Of a stretch of DNA of 64,000 nucleotides, positions 22,394 through 30,328 are shown one piece after another (positions within the stretch are counted from its first letter, which is position 1; each line of letters opens with the position of its first letter). The position numbers and the translations under genes were made by a program. The DNA is from Chryseobacterium lathyri (GTDB taxonomy: Bacteria > Bacteroidota > Bacteroidia > Flavobacteriales > Weeksellaceae). The notes beneath the pieces were generated by a model, which worked only from the letters and a program-made list of their open reading frames with translations, had not been told where the DNA came from and searched no databases. The stretch lies in NCBI RefSeq assembly GCF_030812195.1, contig NZ_JAUSSF010000002.1:124001-188000 (forward strand). Reading direction: 5' to 3'.

Positions 22394-24016
22394 ATGTTAA
22401 CAGTATCTAACTTATCTTTACAATTCGGGAAAAGAGTTCTTTTTGACGAGGTAAATATTATGTTTACCAAAGGAAACTGCTACGGGATTATCGGAGCAAA
22501 CGGTGCGGGGAAATCTACATTCCTTAAAATATTAACAGGAAAGCAGGATCCTACTACAGGGCATGTATCTTTGGAGCCGGGGAAAAGAATGTCAGTTTTG
22601 GAGCAGGATCACTTTGCTTATGATCAGTTTACCGTTCTTGAGGCTGTTTTAAGAGGAAATAAGAAATTATACGAAATAAAAGAAGAGATGGATTCTTTAT
22701 ATGCTAAAGAAGACTTTTCTGATGAAGACGGGATCAAAGCAGGTGAGCTTGGTGTGATCTATGATGAAATGGGCGGATGGACTGCAGAATCTGATGCTCA
22801 GACGATGCTTTCAAATGTTGGGATTAAAGATGAAATGCACTGGCAGATGATGAGTGAACTTGAGAACAAGGACAAGGTAAAGGTTCTTTTGGCTCAGGCT
22901 CTTTTTGGAAATCCTGATGTACTGATCCTGGATGAACCTACGAATGACCTTGACATTGATACGATTTCCTGGTTGGAAGATTTCCTTGCTGACTATGAGA
23001 ACACAGTAATTGTTGTTTCTCACGACCGTCACTTCCTGGATACGGTTTGTACACACATCGGAGATTTAGACTATGCAAAACTTAACCTTTATACAGGTAA
23101 CTATACTTTCTGGTATCAGGCTTCTCAGCTAGCAACAAGACAGAGAGCTCAGGCTAATAAAAAAGCAGAGGAAAAGAAGAAAGAACTTCAGGACTTCATC
23201 GCAAGATTCAGCTCTAACGTTGCAAAAGCAAAACAGGCTACAGCCAGAAAGAAAATGATCGACAAGCTGAATATTGACGATATCAAACCTTCTTCAAGAA
23301 GATATCCTGCCATTATTTTCGAAATGGAAAGAGAGGCTGGAGATCAGATCCTGGATGTAAAAGGACTTGAGAAAACAAAAGACGGAGAACTGTTATTCTC
23401 AAACATCGATTTAAATCTTAAGAAAGGTGATAAAGTGGCTGTGTTGTCTAAAAACTCTTTAGCCATCACAGAATTTTTTGAGATTCTAGCAGGAAACGTT
23501 CAGGCAGATAAAGGAACAGTAGCTTGGGGAGTTACCACGAACCAATCTCATATGCCTTTAGATAACACCAATTTCTTTCAGGAAGATTTAAGCCTGGTTG
23601 ATTGGTTGAGACAATTTACCAAAAACGATGAAGAGCGTCATGAGGAATTTGTAAGAGGATTCCTGGGAAGAATGCTTTTCTCTGGTGATGAAGCTTTAAA
23701 ATCCTGTAAAGTACTTTCAGGAGGTGAAAAAATGAGATGTATGTTCAGCAGAATGATGCTTCAGAAAGCCAATGTTCTATTATTGGATGAACCGACTAAC
23801 CACCTTGACCTTGAAAGTATCACGACTTTGAACAACTCATTGTCTAACTTCAAAGGAAATCTTTTATTAGCATCTCATGACCACGAAATGCTTCAGACAG
23901 TCTGTAACAGAATCATTGAACTGACTCCATCAGGAATCATTGACAGAGAAATGACTTACGATGAATATCTTGCAGACAAAAAAGTAAAGGAAATCAGAGA
24001 AAAAATGTATTCTTAA
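22394..24016 (+). CDS. ABC-F family ATPase (YbiT-like) with a degenerate second site
   Basis: A 540-residue tandem-ABC cytosolic protein of the ribosome-associated ABC-F family. NBD1 has Walker A GANGAGKST (34-42), Walker B VLILDEPTNDLD and the switch SHDRHF, but its signature LSGG is replaced by LENK (156-159). NBD2 has an intact signature LSGGEKMR (441-448) and Walker B LLLDEPTNHLD, but its Walker A is lost (SKNSLAITE, 352-360). In the folded dimer this leaves one complete ATP site and one dead site. The linker (about 245-300) is charged, as in the translation-factor members. It likely acts at the ribosomal E-site; it shows no transporter domain. Confidence 0.92.
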   Translation: MLTVSNLSLQFGKRVLFDEVNIMFTKGNCYGIIGANGAGKSTFLKILTGKQDPTTGHVSLEPGKRMSVLEQDHFAYDQFTVLEAVLRGNKKLYEIKEEMDSLYAKEDFSDEDGIKAGELGVIYDEMGGWTAESDAQTMLSNVGIKDEMHWQMMSELENKDKVKVLLAQALFGNPDVLILDEPTNDLDIDTISWLEDFLADYENTVIVVSHDRHFLDTVCTHIGDLDYAKLNLYTGNYTFWYQASQLATRQRAQANKKAEEKKKELQDFIARFSSNVAKAKQATARKKMIDKLNIDDIKPSSRRYPAIIFEMEREAGDQILDVKGLEKTKDGELLFSNIDLNLKKGDKVAVLSKNSLAITEFFEILAGNVQADKGTVAWGVTTNQSHMPLDNTNFFQEDLSLVDWLRQFTKNDEERHEEFVRGFLGRMLFSGDEALKSCKVLSGGEKMRCMFSRMMLQKANVLLLDEPTNHLDLESITTLNNSLSNFKGNLLLASHDHEMLQTVCNRIIELTPSGIIDREMTYDEYLADKKVKEIREKMYS

Positions 24017-24050
24017 TTTTTCAGAACACATTAAAAAATCTGTAATAAAG

Positions 24051-24080
24051 AAATTCCTCAAAGATAACTTTGAGGAATTT
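24051..24080. terminator. bidirectional terminator between ABC-F and M48 genes
   Basis: Perfect 13-bp stem AAATTCCTCAAAG (24051-24063) / CTTTGAGGAATTT (24068-24080), loop ATAA, followed by TTATTTT on the plus strand. It separates convergent genes. Confidence 0.88.
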
Positions 24081-24101
24081 TTATTTTAAATGAAGATTGA
24101 A

Positions 24102-24914
24102 TTATTTGGTAAGTTTCGTTTTAGGAATAGCAATTGTTCCCGGATCTTTCCATAAACCGTCCTTCTCTGCTCTCTTCTTAATCGCCTGTGCTCTTTTTTC
24201 ACTGTCAGGGTGGGAATTGAACATTTTCTCAAAACCTGTCTGAGTACTTCCTTCTGAAAGTAAAGCCAGCTTTTTGAATGCAGAATATGCTCCTACTACA
24301 TTGTAATTATTGGCTTTCATAAAATCATAAGAGTAAGTATCTGCCTGAGACTCTTGTTTTTTGCTGTGTGAAGCATCTAAGAAATCATTGGCCATCTTTC
24401 CTACCTGACTTTCATTTAATGCCGCCACGGTTCCTGATGCAGATGATGCCGCATCTAATGCTGCTGCCTTCATGTAAGCAGATTTAATAGCATCTTTGGT
24501 ATCCTGGTTTTTTACATGTCCGATCTCATGTCCTATTACTGCTAATAATTCATCATCCGTCATAATATCCATTAATGAAGAAAATACACGAACACTTCCG
24601 TCTGCACATGCAAAAGCATTGATATCCTTAACTTTATAAACTTTATAGTTCAAAGTAAGGCCGTCCTGGGATTTGTGTTTTCCGAAAAGCTTATTAAGTC
24701 TTACTGTATAAGGATCTTTAGGTCCTGCAACCGGATTATTCTTGTCCATCCAGTCAACCGATTCTTTTGACAGTTTCACAGCATCTTCATTGGTAAAAGT
24801 AAGGGCTTTTGCTCCCTTCGAAACAACGCCTGCAGCTTTTCCAAGATTAATTTTCTGTGCCGATACAGCATTCATAGTGCCTAAGAATAAAAGGCAGAAG
24901 GTAATTTTTTTCAT
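24102..24914 (-). CDS. M48 family metalloprotease (secreted/periplasmic)
   Basis: About 270 residues from ATG 24914 (MKKITFCLLFLGTMNAVSAQ, a signal peptide ending at SAQ). The longer frame to 24959 would place 15 extra residues before the signal and is rejected. The zinc motif HEIGH lies in AVIGHEIGHVKNQD, with the downstream glutamate in SKKQESQADTYSYDF and the HPDSEKRAQAI motif typical of BepA/LoiP-like peptidases. It probably degrades or refolds envelope proteins. The minus-strand element TATCTTCG (24935-24942) is a likely -7 promoter. It is divergent from recJ. Confidence 0.9.
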   Translation of the reverse strand: MKKITFCLLFLGTMNAVSAQKINLGKAAGVVSKGAKALTFTNEDAVKLSKESVDWMDKNNPVAGPKDPYTVRLNKLFGKHKSQDGLTLNYKVYKVKDINAFACADGSVRVFSSLMDIMTDDELLAVIGHEIGHVKNQDTKDAIKSAYMKAAALDAASSASGTVAALNESQVGKMANDFLDASHSKKQESQADTYSYDFMKANNYNVVGAYSAFKKLALLSEGSTQTGFEKMFNSHPDSEKRAQAIKKRAEKDGLWKDPGTIAIPKTKLTK

Positions 24915-25010
24915 GTTTATTTTAATTTGGACCGCGAAGATAGATAATTTTTTCAACAATCAGTAAGCTAACTTCAACCTTAATCATTTCAAAATGCTAT
25001 TTTTTTTCCT

Positions 25011-25018
25011 TATTTTTG
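25011..25018 (+). promoter_or_regulatory. -7 element abutting the recJ start (possible leaderless mRNA)
   Basis: TATTTTTG is an exact TAnnTTTG match and ends only 4 bases before the recJ ATG at 25023. Transcription would begin at or next to the initiation codon. No good TTG -33 element is present. Confidence 0.5.
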
Positions 25019-25022
25019 TGAA

Positions 25023-26735
25023 ATGAGTCAGAAATGGATTTACAAGCCCGAACCCGATGAGGAAGTTGTGGACAGATTAAGTTCGTCACTTGGTTTTGGT
25101 ACTTTTGAATCTAAACTCCTCGTTCTGAGAGGAATTGACAATTATCAAAAGGCCAGAGAATTTTTCAAACCAAACCTCAACGATATACACAGCCCGTTTT
25201 TAATGGCGGATATGCAGAAAGCCGTAGAACGCATCGCAACTGCAATTGAAAACGGTGAAAAAATATTGGTTTATGGAGATTACGATGTAGACGGAACTAC
25301 GGCTGTTGCTTTGATGTACCTTTACCTCAGCAAAATTGTTGAGAAAAAATATTTAGACTATTATATCCCTGACAGAAATTCTGAAGGATACGGAATTTCC
25401 ACCGAAGGTATTGATTTTGCCAAAGAGAACGGTTTCTCCCTGATTATTGCTTTAGATTGCGGTATCAAAGCATCCGACATGGTAAAATATGCACAGGATA
25501 AGGGTATTGATTTTATTATCTGTGACCATCACCTTCCCGGTGAAGAGATCCCTAACGCAGTGGCTGTTCTGGATCCGAAAAGAAATGACTGCAGATACCC
25601 TTTTAAAGAACTTTCAGGATGTGGTGTTGGCTTTAAGCTTTGCCAGGGACTGAATACCATCTATAAAATTCCTGAAGCTGAATTGTTTGAGCTGACCGAT
25701 CTTCTGGCTATTTCCATAGCAGCGGATATTGTCTCAATGACCGGAGAAAACAGGGTTTTAGCCAAAATGGGATTAAAAGTTCTTAGAAAAACAAGAAATC
25801 TCGGATTAAGATTATTAATTCCTGAAGATAAACTTTCTCATTTTGAAATTTCAAATATTGTTTTTGAAATTGCGCCCAAAATTAATGCTGCAGGAAGAAT
25901 TTCCCAGGGGAAAGCAGCGGTAGAGCTCATGGTTTCTGATAACCTGAAACATGCCAACCAGATCGTCAGCGATATTATGAATCTTAATGACGAAAGGCGT
26001 GAGCTTGATATGAACTCCACGCTTTCTGCTTTAAACCAAATTGTTGAATCCCAGCAGCAAACGAAATATTCTACTATTGTTTATCATCCTGAATGGAATA
26101 AAGGTGTGATTGGTATTGTTGCCTCAAGACTTATTGAAACTTATTACAAACCAACTCTGGTATTCACTGACGGCAATAATGGTGAAATGGTGGCTTCTGC
26201 AAGGTCGGTTTCTGATTTTGACGTTCATGAAGCACTTGATATGTGCTCTGAATATTTCCTGAAGTTTGGCGGGCATCATGCCGCTGCAGGACTTTCCATG
26301 GAAAAGGATAAATTTGAGGCCTTCAAAATAAAATTTGAGAAAATAGTCTCGGAAAAGATTCAGGAACACCAGCAGGAACCTTCTATCACGATAGATTCTG
26401 AAATCAAAGTGGATGAGATCAACAGGGAATTCATTAATTTCCATAGGAAGCTCGCCCCATTCGGTCCTCATAATATGAAGCCTATTCTTACACTGACCGA
26501 CCAAAAGCTGTCCGGTTATGTAAAAACAATGGGAAAAGACAACAATCACCTGAAGTTTTATATCAAGCAGGAATCTACCGGCAGAAATATAGAATGTGTA
26601 GGTTTTAAACTTGGGCAGTATGTGGAAGATTTTAAAAATAAAAATTTTGATCTTGCTTTTACCTTAGAAGAAAACCACTGGAAAGGAAATGTAACGCATT
26701 ATTTGAATATAAAGGATGTAAAGTTCAGGGATTAG
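25023..26735 (+). CDS. recJ: single-stranded-DNA-specific exonuclease RecJ
   Basis: A 570-residue RecJ. Motifs of the DHH phosphoesterase core are present in order: YGDYDVDGTTAVAL, ALDCGIK, ICDHHLPGEEIPNAVAVLDP, and the DHHA1 motif GGHHAAAGLSM near residue 420, followed by the OB-fold C-terminus. It degrades single-stranded DNA 5' to 3' in recombination and repair. The N-terminus KWIYKPEPDEE aligns with the family start, so the ATG at 25023 is firm despite the very close promoter element. nadD follows after 43 bases. Confidence 0.96.
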   Translation: MSQKWIYKPEPDEEVVDRLSSSLGFGTFESKLLVLRGIDNYQKAREFFKPNLNDIHSPFLMADMQKAVERIATAIENGEKILVYGDYDVDGTTAVALMYLYLSKIVEKKYLDYYIPDRNSEGYGISTEGIDFAKENGFSLIIALDCGIKASDMVKYAQDKGIDFIICDHHLPGEEIPNAVAVLDPKRNDCRYPFKELSGCGVGFKLCQGLNTIYKIPEAELFELTDLLAISIAADIVSMTGENRVLAKMGLKVLRKTRNLGLRLLIPEDKLSHFEISNIVFEIAPKINAAGRISQGKAAVELMVSDNLKHANQIVSDIMNLNDERRELDMNSTLSALNQIVESQQQTKYSTIVYHPEWNKGVIGIVASRLIETYYKPTLVFTDGNNGEMVASARSVSDFDVHEALDMCSEYFLKFGGHHAAAGLSMEKDKFEAFKIKFEKIVSEKIQEHQQEPSITIDSEIKVDEINREFINFHRKLAPFGPHNMKPILTLTDQKLSGYVKTMGKDNNHLKFYIKQESTGRNIECVGFKLGQYVEDFKNKNFDLAFTLEENHWKGNVTHYLNIKDVKFRD

Positions 26736-26738
26736 TCA

Positions 26739-26773
26739 ATGCTGCTACCTGTTACCTATCATCTGCTACCTAC
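26739..26773. repeat. heptamer array before nadD (word TACCTNN)
   Basis: Five consecutive 7-base units in register from 26739; the clearest are TACCTGT (26746-26752), TACCTAT (26753-26759) and TACCTAC (26767-26773). The array fills the recJ-nadD gap and stops 5 bases before the nadD ATG, so it occupies the ribosome-binding region. Confidence 0.6.
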
Positions 26774-26778
26774 AATCA

Positions 26779-27363
26779 ATGAAAAAAATCGGTTTATTTT
26801 TCGGCTCTTTTAATCCGATCCATATCGGACATTTAATTCTGGCTAATTATATCCTGGAAAATTCTGACATGGATGAGCTGTGGTTTGTCGTAAGTCCGCA
26901 GAACCCTTTTAAAGATAAAAAATCTCTGCTGAAAGATCACAACAGGCTGGATATGGTACAACTTGCCGTAAAAAGTTATCCTAAAATGAGAGCTTCGAAT
27001 GTGGAGTTTTCACTTCCTAAGCCCAGCTATACTATTGATACCCTTACCTATCTTCATGAAAAGTATCCTGATTATTCTTTCAGCCTGATTATGGGTGAAG
27101 ATAACCTGGACAGTCTTCATAAATGGAAAAACGCTGATATATTGATCAAAAATCATCACATTATTGTTTATCCACGGGTTTTTGAAGGCGAAAAGAAAGA
27201 TTCTGAATATCTTCAGCATGAAAATATTTCTGTCATTAAAGCTCCGGTTATTGAACTTTCCGCCACGGAGATCAGGAATATGATCAAGGGAGGAAAAAAT
27301 GTTCGCCCAATGCTTCCGCCGGAAGTTTTTGAATATTTGGACGGAAGCAGTTTTTATAAGTAA
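26779..27363 (+). CDS. nadD: nicotinate-nucleotide adenylyltransferase
   Basis: A 194-residue NadD. FFGSFNPIHIGHL is the nucleotide-transfer motif with the H-x-G-H signature, PQNPFK and SYTIDTL are substrate-binding landmarks, and ELSATEIRNMI is the C-terminal ISSTxIR-type motif. It joins ATP and nicotinate mononucleotide in NAD synthesis. It is co-oriented with recJ and probably co-transcribed; gap 43 bases. Confidence 0.95.
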   Translation: MKKIGLFFGSFNPIHIGHLILANYILENSDMDELWFVVSPQNPFKDKKSLLKDHNRLDMVQLAVKSYPKMRASNVEFSLPKPSYTIDTLTYLHEKYPDYSFSLIMGEDNLDSLHKWKNADILIKNHHIIVYPRVFEGEKKDSEYLQHENISVIKAPVIELSATEIRNMIKGGKNVRPMLPPEVFEYLDGSSFYK

Positions 27364-27376
27364 TTTTGTAAATAAG

Positions 27377-27418
27377 AAATTGGAAGCTAGACTTTAGAAG
27401 TTAGCAGGATACAAATAC
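27377..27418. repeat. heptamer array after nadD (word AAGYTAG)
   Basis: Six 7-base units in register; the clearest are AAGCTAG (27384-27390), ACTTTAG (27391-27397) and AAGTTAG (27398-27404). It lies between nadD and the DUF3817 gene, is non-coding, and has no clear terminator hairpin. Confidence 0.5.
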
Positions 27419-27448
27419 AATAAGTTCTCAGCTTTTTACACTTACAAT

Positions 27449-27787
27449 ATGGAATTCATCGAAAAGTTTTTCTCAAAATATCCTCAGGAAAAAGTCATTA
27501 AATGGTTTAAGCAAATCTGTTTGGCTGAAGCTGTTTCGTGGTTTTTCCTATTCACAGCAATGACCTGGATACGCATTGATCCGGAAGGCATTTTTCCTAT
27601 TGTATATATCAGCACTATCGGCAGCATTCACGGATTATTTTTTACACTTTACCTCATCTTTCTACCTGCTATAAGAAAAATATACACCTGGGATGATGAA
27701 GACAGCGTCTTCGCTTTAATTGCCGCGTTTTTCCCTTTTGCTACCATCTGGATAGACAAAAAACTGGCCCGATTCGACCGGGAATAA
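27449..27787 (+). CDS. DUF3817 domain small membrane protein
   Basis: A 112-residue protein with three hydrophobic helices (about residues 25-45, 50-75 and 85-100). AEAVSWFFLF near the N-terminus, GSIHGLFFTLYL in the middle and FFPFATIWIDKKL at the end match DUF3817, a family with unknown function. It is the last gene of the recJ-nadD group. The following 27788-28025 contains the promoter region of the outer-membrane receptors. Confidence 0.85.
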   Translation: MEFIEKFFSKYPQEKVIKWFKQICLAEAVSWFFLFTAMTWIRIDPEGIFPIVYISTIGSIHGLFFTLYLIFLPAIRKIYTWDDEDSVFALIAAFFPFATIWIDKKLARFDRE

Positions 27788-27816
27788 TATTATTTTTTAT
27801 AAATTTTTCTGTTTTG

Positions 27817-27839
27817 CTGTAACAAAATTCTTGTTACAG
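27817..27839. promoter_or_regulatory. perfect inverted repeat upstream of the receptor promoter
   Basis: CTGTAACAA (27817-27825), 5-base spacer, TTGTTACAG (27831-27839). It is not followed by a T-run, so it looks more like a protein-binding site than a terminator. It is about 110 bases upstream of the receptor -33 element. Confidence 0.4.
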
Positions 27840-27947
27840 TTGTCTTATTGTGTAGAAACTCAAAAGTATTTTAATTTAAAATTAAAATTTTTAACCCTGT
27901 AAATCAGCATGTTAAATTCAAGTTAAAAATATTTTAAGTACTTTGTA

Positions 27948-27979
27948 TTGCATGATACTGTTTTTATTATATATCTTTG
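27948..27979 (+). promoter_or_regulatory. promoter of the tandem outer-membrane receptor genes
   Basis: TTG (27948-27950), 21-base spacer, TATCTTTG (27972-27979, exact TAnnTTTG). Leader of about 45 bases to the first ATG at 28026. Confidence 0.75.
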
Positions 27980-28025
27980 CTATGTTAAATAATAACAGAT
28001 ACAAGCTATTAAACCACAAAAAATA

Positions 28026-30263
28026 ATGACCATGAAAACTCATATTCTAATTGCCGCCTTATTTTTCAGCGGACTGGCAGCTGCCCAGCAATCAAAAGAT
28101 ACCCTGAAAGTAAAAAACATTGAAGCTGTCAATATCAAGAAGCAGGTTTTCAAAAAACAAAGTGACCGTTTCATATATGACGTAGCTTCTTCTCCTATTG
28201 CAAAGGGAACCAATACGTTCAATCTTTTGAAACAGACTCCGATGATCTCAAGCATTGACGGAAAATCTCTTAAGATCATGGGGAAATCTGATGTAGTGAT
28301 CTACATCAACAATAAAAAATCCAATATGGACGCTGAGGCCCTGATTGAGATGCTGAAGGGAACTCCATCTGAAGATATCCAGAAAATTGAAGTGATCACA
28401 ACACCGGGAAGTGAATTCCAGGTAGAGTCCAATGAAGGAGTGATCAATATTGTGATGAAAAAGAAGAAAAATGACGGCTACAACGGAACCCTGAAAATGA
28501 ATAATGAACAGGCTTACTACAATAATCCTTCTGCCGGTGCTTCATTCAATTTCAGAAAAAACAAATGGTCAGTGAATTCAAATTTCAATACGGGAAGCTG
28601 GACAGACCGCGAAAGATATACATTATCCAACGGAGATTCTACTTTCAGAAATGAGTCTTTTGGCTATAATGACGATCCAAACAAAAATGTGGGTGGAAGC
28701 GTGAATATTGATTATGAGATCAATAAAAATCACAGTTTAGGATTTACCTACAACATGAGATATAATAAGAGTTTCAATTCAATTCTTGATGTAACGAACT
28801 GGCAGAACGGCGCACTTGTCAACAGAACCGTCAACAATGAGAATGCACAGACCAGAAATCATTCTTTCAATCTGAATTATGAAATAAAAACGGATTCTAT
28901 CGGAAGTAAGCTTACCTCTAATGTTTCATATTTATGGTTCAACAGGGATAAAATGAGTACCAATGAAAGTTTTCCTCTAAATAATGATAAGGATAACAAA
29001 TATAGCGCACTACAGCAGTCGGTCCCTCAGATTATTAATAATTATGCCGCGAACATCGACTATCTGAAAAAAACAGCTAAAGGCAGTACATGGCTGATGG
29101 GAGTAAGCTACAACCATACCAATACGGATAATGACACCAGACAGGATGATATTGAAAACGGAGTGATCATCAATAATGTGAATCAGACTAATCACTTTAT
29201 TTATAAGGAAAGAATCCTGGGTGCCTATCTTACGTATGAAAGAAAGCTAAGCGAGAAATTGTCCGGAAAAGTAGGAACCCGTTATGAAATGACCAGGAGT
29301 AGCGGCGAGATTCTTGGTAAAACAAGTTTCGACAGAAACTATAACAACCTTCTTCCCTATCTTAATTTAAATTATGCCATTAACTCAGATCATAATCTTA
29401 CCTATAGTTTTTCAAGCAGAATCAGAAGACCCAGATTCTGGGAACTGAATCCTTCAAGAACGTATTTCACGCCTAATAACTATACACAGAATAACCCTTT
29501 CATACTGGCTTCTAAGTTTTACAACCAGGAACTCAGCTATATGTACAAGAATGCATTTTTTGCCAACCTCAGCTTCAATTATGTAAAAGATGCTTCAAAC
29601 CAAATACCACTGCAGGGAACTGTAACCGGGCCGGAACAAGATGAAAATGGAAACACAGTAATTGTTACAAGAAGGTTTTTAAGATATATAAGAACGAACT
29701 ATGGGGATAACAAACAGTTTGGACTGACCTTAGGAATGAACAAATCCTGGTTTCAGGACATCTGGACAACCAATTATTCTGTGAACCTGGGATATAATAT
29801 CTATAAAGGCTCGGTAACGGAAGATCCTACCTCGGTTCCGGTTGCAGGCCAGACAGAAGTTGTTGAACCTTATGTAATCAGTTTCAAAAACTTCAATGTA
29901 TCAGGTAATATCAATAATACTGTGCGTCTTTCATCGAATAAAGACTGGTTCTTGGGAGTTAATTATTACTACGGCAGTAAAGTTAAAATTGAAAGCGGAA
30001 CATTAGGCGTAAGACAGAGCTTTGATGTGAGCTTAAAGAAAATTATGGGTAACTGGACTTTTGTAGCGGAAGTGTATGATGTATTTAACCAAAACTATAA
30101 CAGCATACAGGGAATACAGCCTAACGGAAGCTATAATAACGTTGTCAATTTTGAATATCCGAGAATTCTGAATATCGGGGTAACCTACAACTTCGGAAAT
30201 CAGAAACTGAAAAAGGCAAGAGAAATGAAATCGGCCAACGATGCTATAAAGTCAAGAACTTAA
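28026..30263 (+). CDS. outer-membrane beta-barrel protein with TonB plug (paralog 1)
   Basis: A 745-residue protein; ATG 28032 (MKTHILIAALFFSGLAAAQ, signal peptide) is a likelier start than 28026. After a short linker comes a plug-like domain (about residues 45-145: VYINNKKSNMDAEALIEML, IEVITTPGSEFQVES) and a barrel of the OMP_b-brl_3 type with many alternating strands, ending GVTYNFGNQ. It lacks the carboxypeptidase-regulatory domain found in the third copy at 44206. It resembles TonB-dependent transporters, but the TonB box is not evident. Ligand unknown. It is in tandem with a close paralog 65 bases downstream. Confidence 0.88.
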   Translation: MTMKTHILIAALFFSGLAAAQQSKDTLKVKNIEAVNIKKQVFKKQSDRFIYDVASSPIAKGTNTFNLLKQTPMISSIDGKSLKIMGKSDVVIYINNKKSNMDAEALIEMLKGTPSEDIQKIEVITTPGSEFQVESNEGVINIVMKKKKNDGYNGTLKMNNEQAYYNNPSAGASFNFRKNKWSVNSNFNTGSWTDRERYTLSNGDSTFRNESFGYNDDPNKNVGGSVNIDYEINKNHSLGFTYNMRYNKSFNSILDVTNWQNGALVNRTVNNENAQTRNHSFNLNYEIKTDSIGSKLTSNVSYLWFNRDKMSTNESFPLNNDKDNKYSALQQSVPQIINNYAANIDYLKKTAKGSTWLMGVSYNHTNTDNDTRQDDIENGVIINNVNQTNHFIYKERILGAYLTYERKLSEKLSGKVGTRYEMTRSSGEILGKTSFDRNYNNLLPYLNLNYAINSDHNLTYSFSSRIRRPRFWELNPSRTYFTPNNYTQNNPFILASKFYNQELSYMYKNAFFANLSFNYVKDASNQIPLQGTVTGPEQDENGNTVIVTRRFLRYIRTNYGDNKQFGLTLGMNKSWFQDIWTTNYSVNLGYNIYKGSVTEDPTSVPVAGQTEVVEPYVISFKNFNVSGNINNTVRLSSNKDWFLGVNYYYGSKVKIESGTLGVRQSFDVSLKKIMGNWTFVAEVYDVFNQNYNSIQGIQPNGSYNNVVNFEYPRILNIGVTYNFGNQKLKKAREMKSANDAIKSRT

Positions 30264-30328
30264 GTTTTATAAAAAATTACAATCACCACAACCACTCTGT
30301 ATCACAACAGCATTTAAATAGAAGAATC

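Noticed and set aside
26124..26549. 141-codon antisense frame inside recJ
   Set aside because: recJ motifs cover this stretch; the antisense product is Phe/Cys-rich without recognisable domain.
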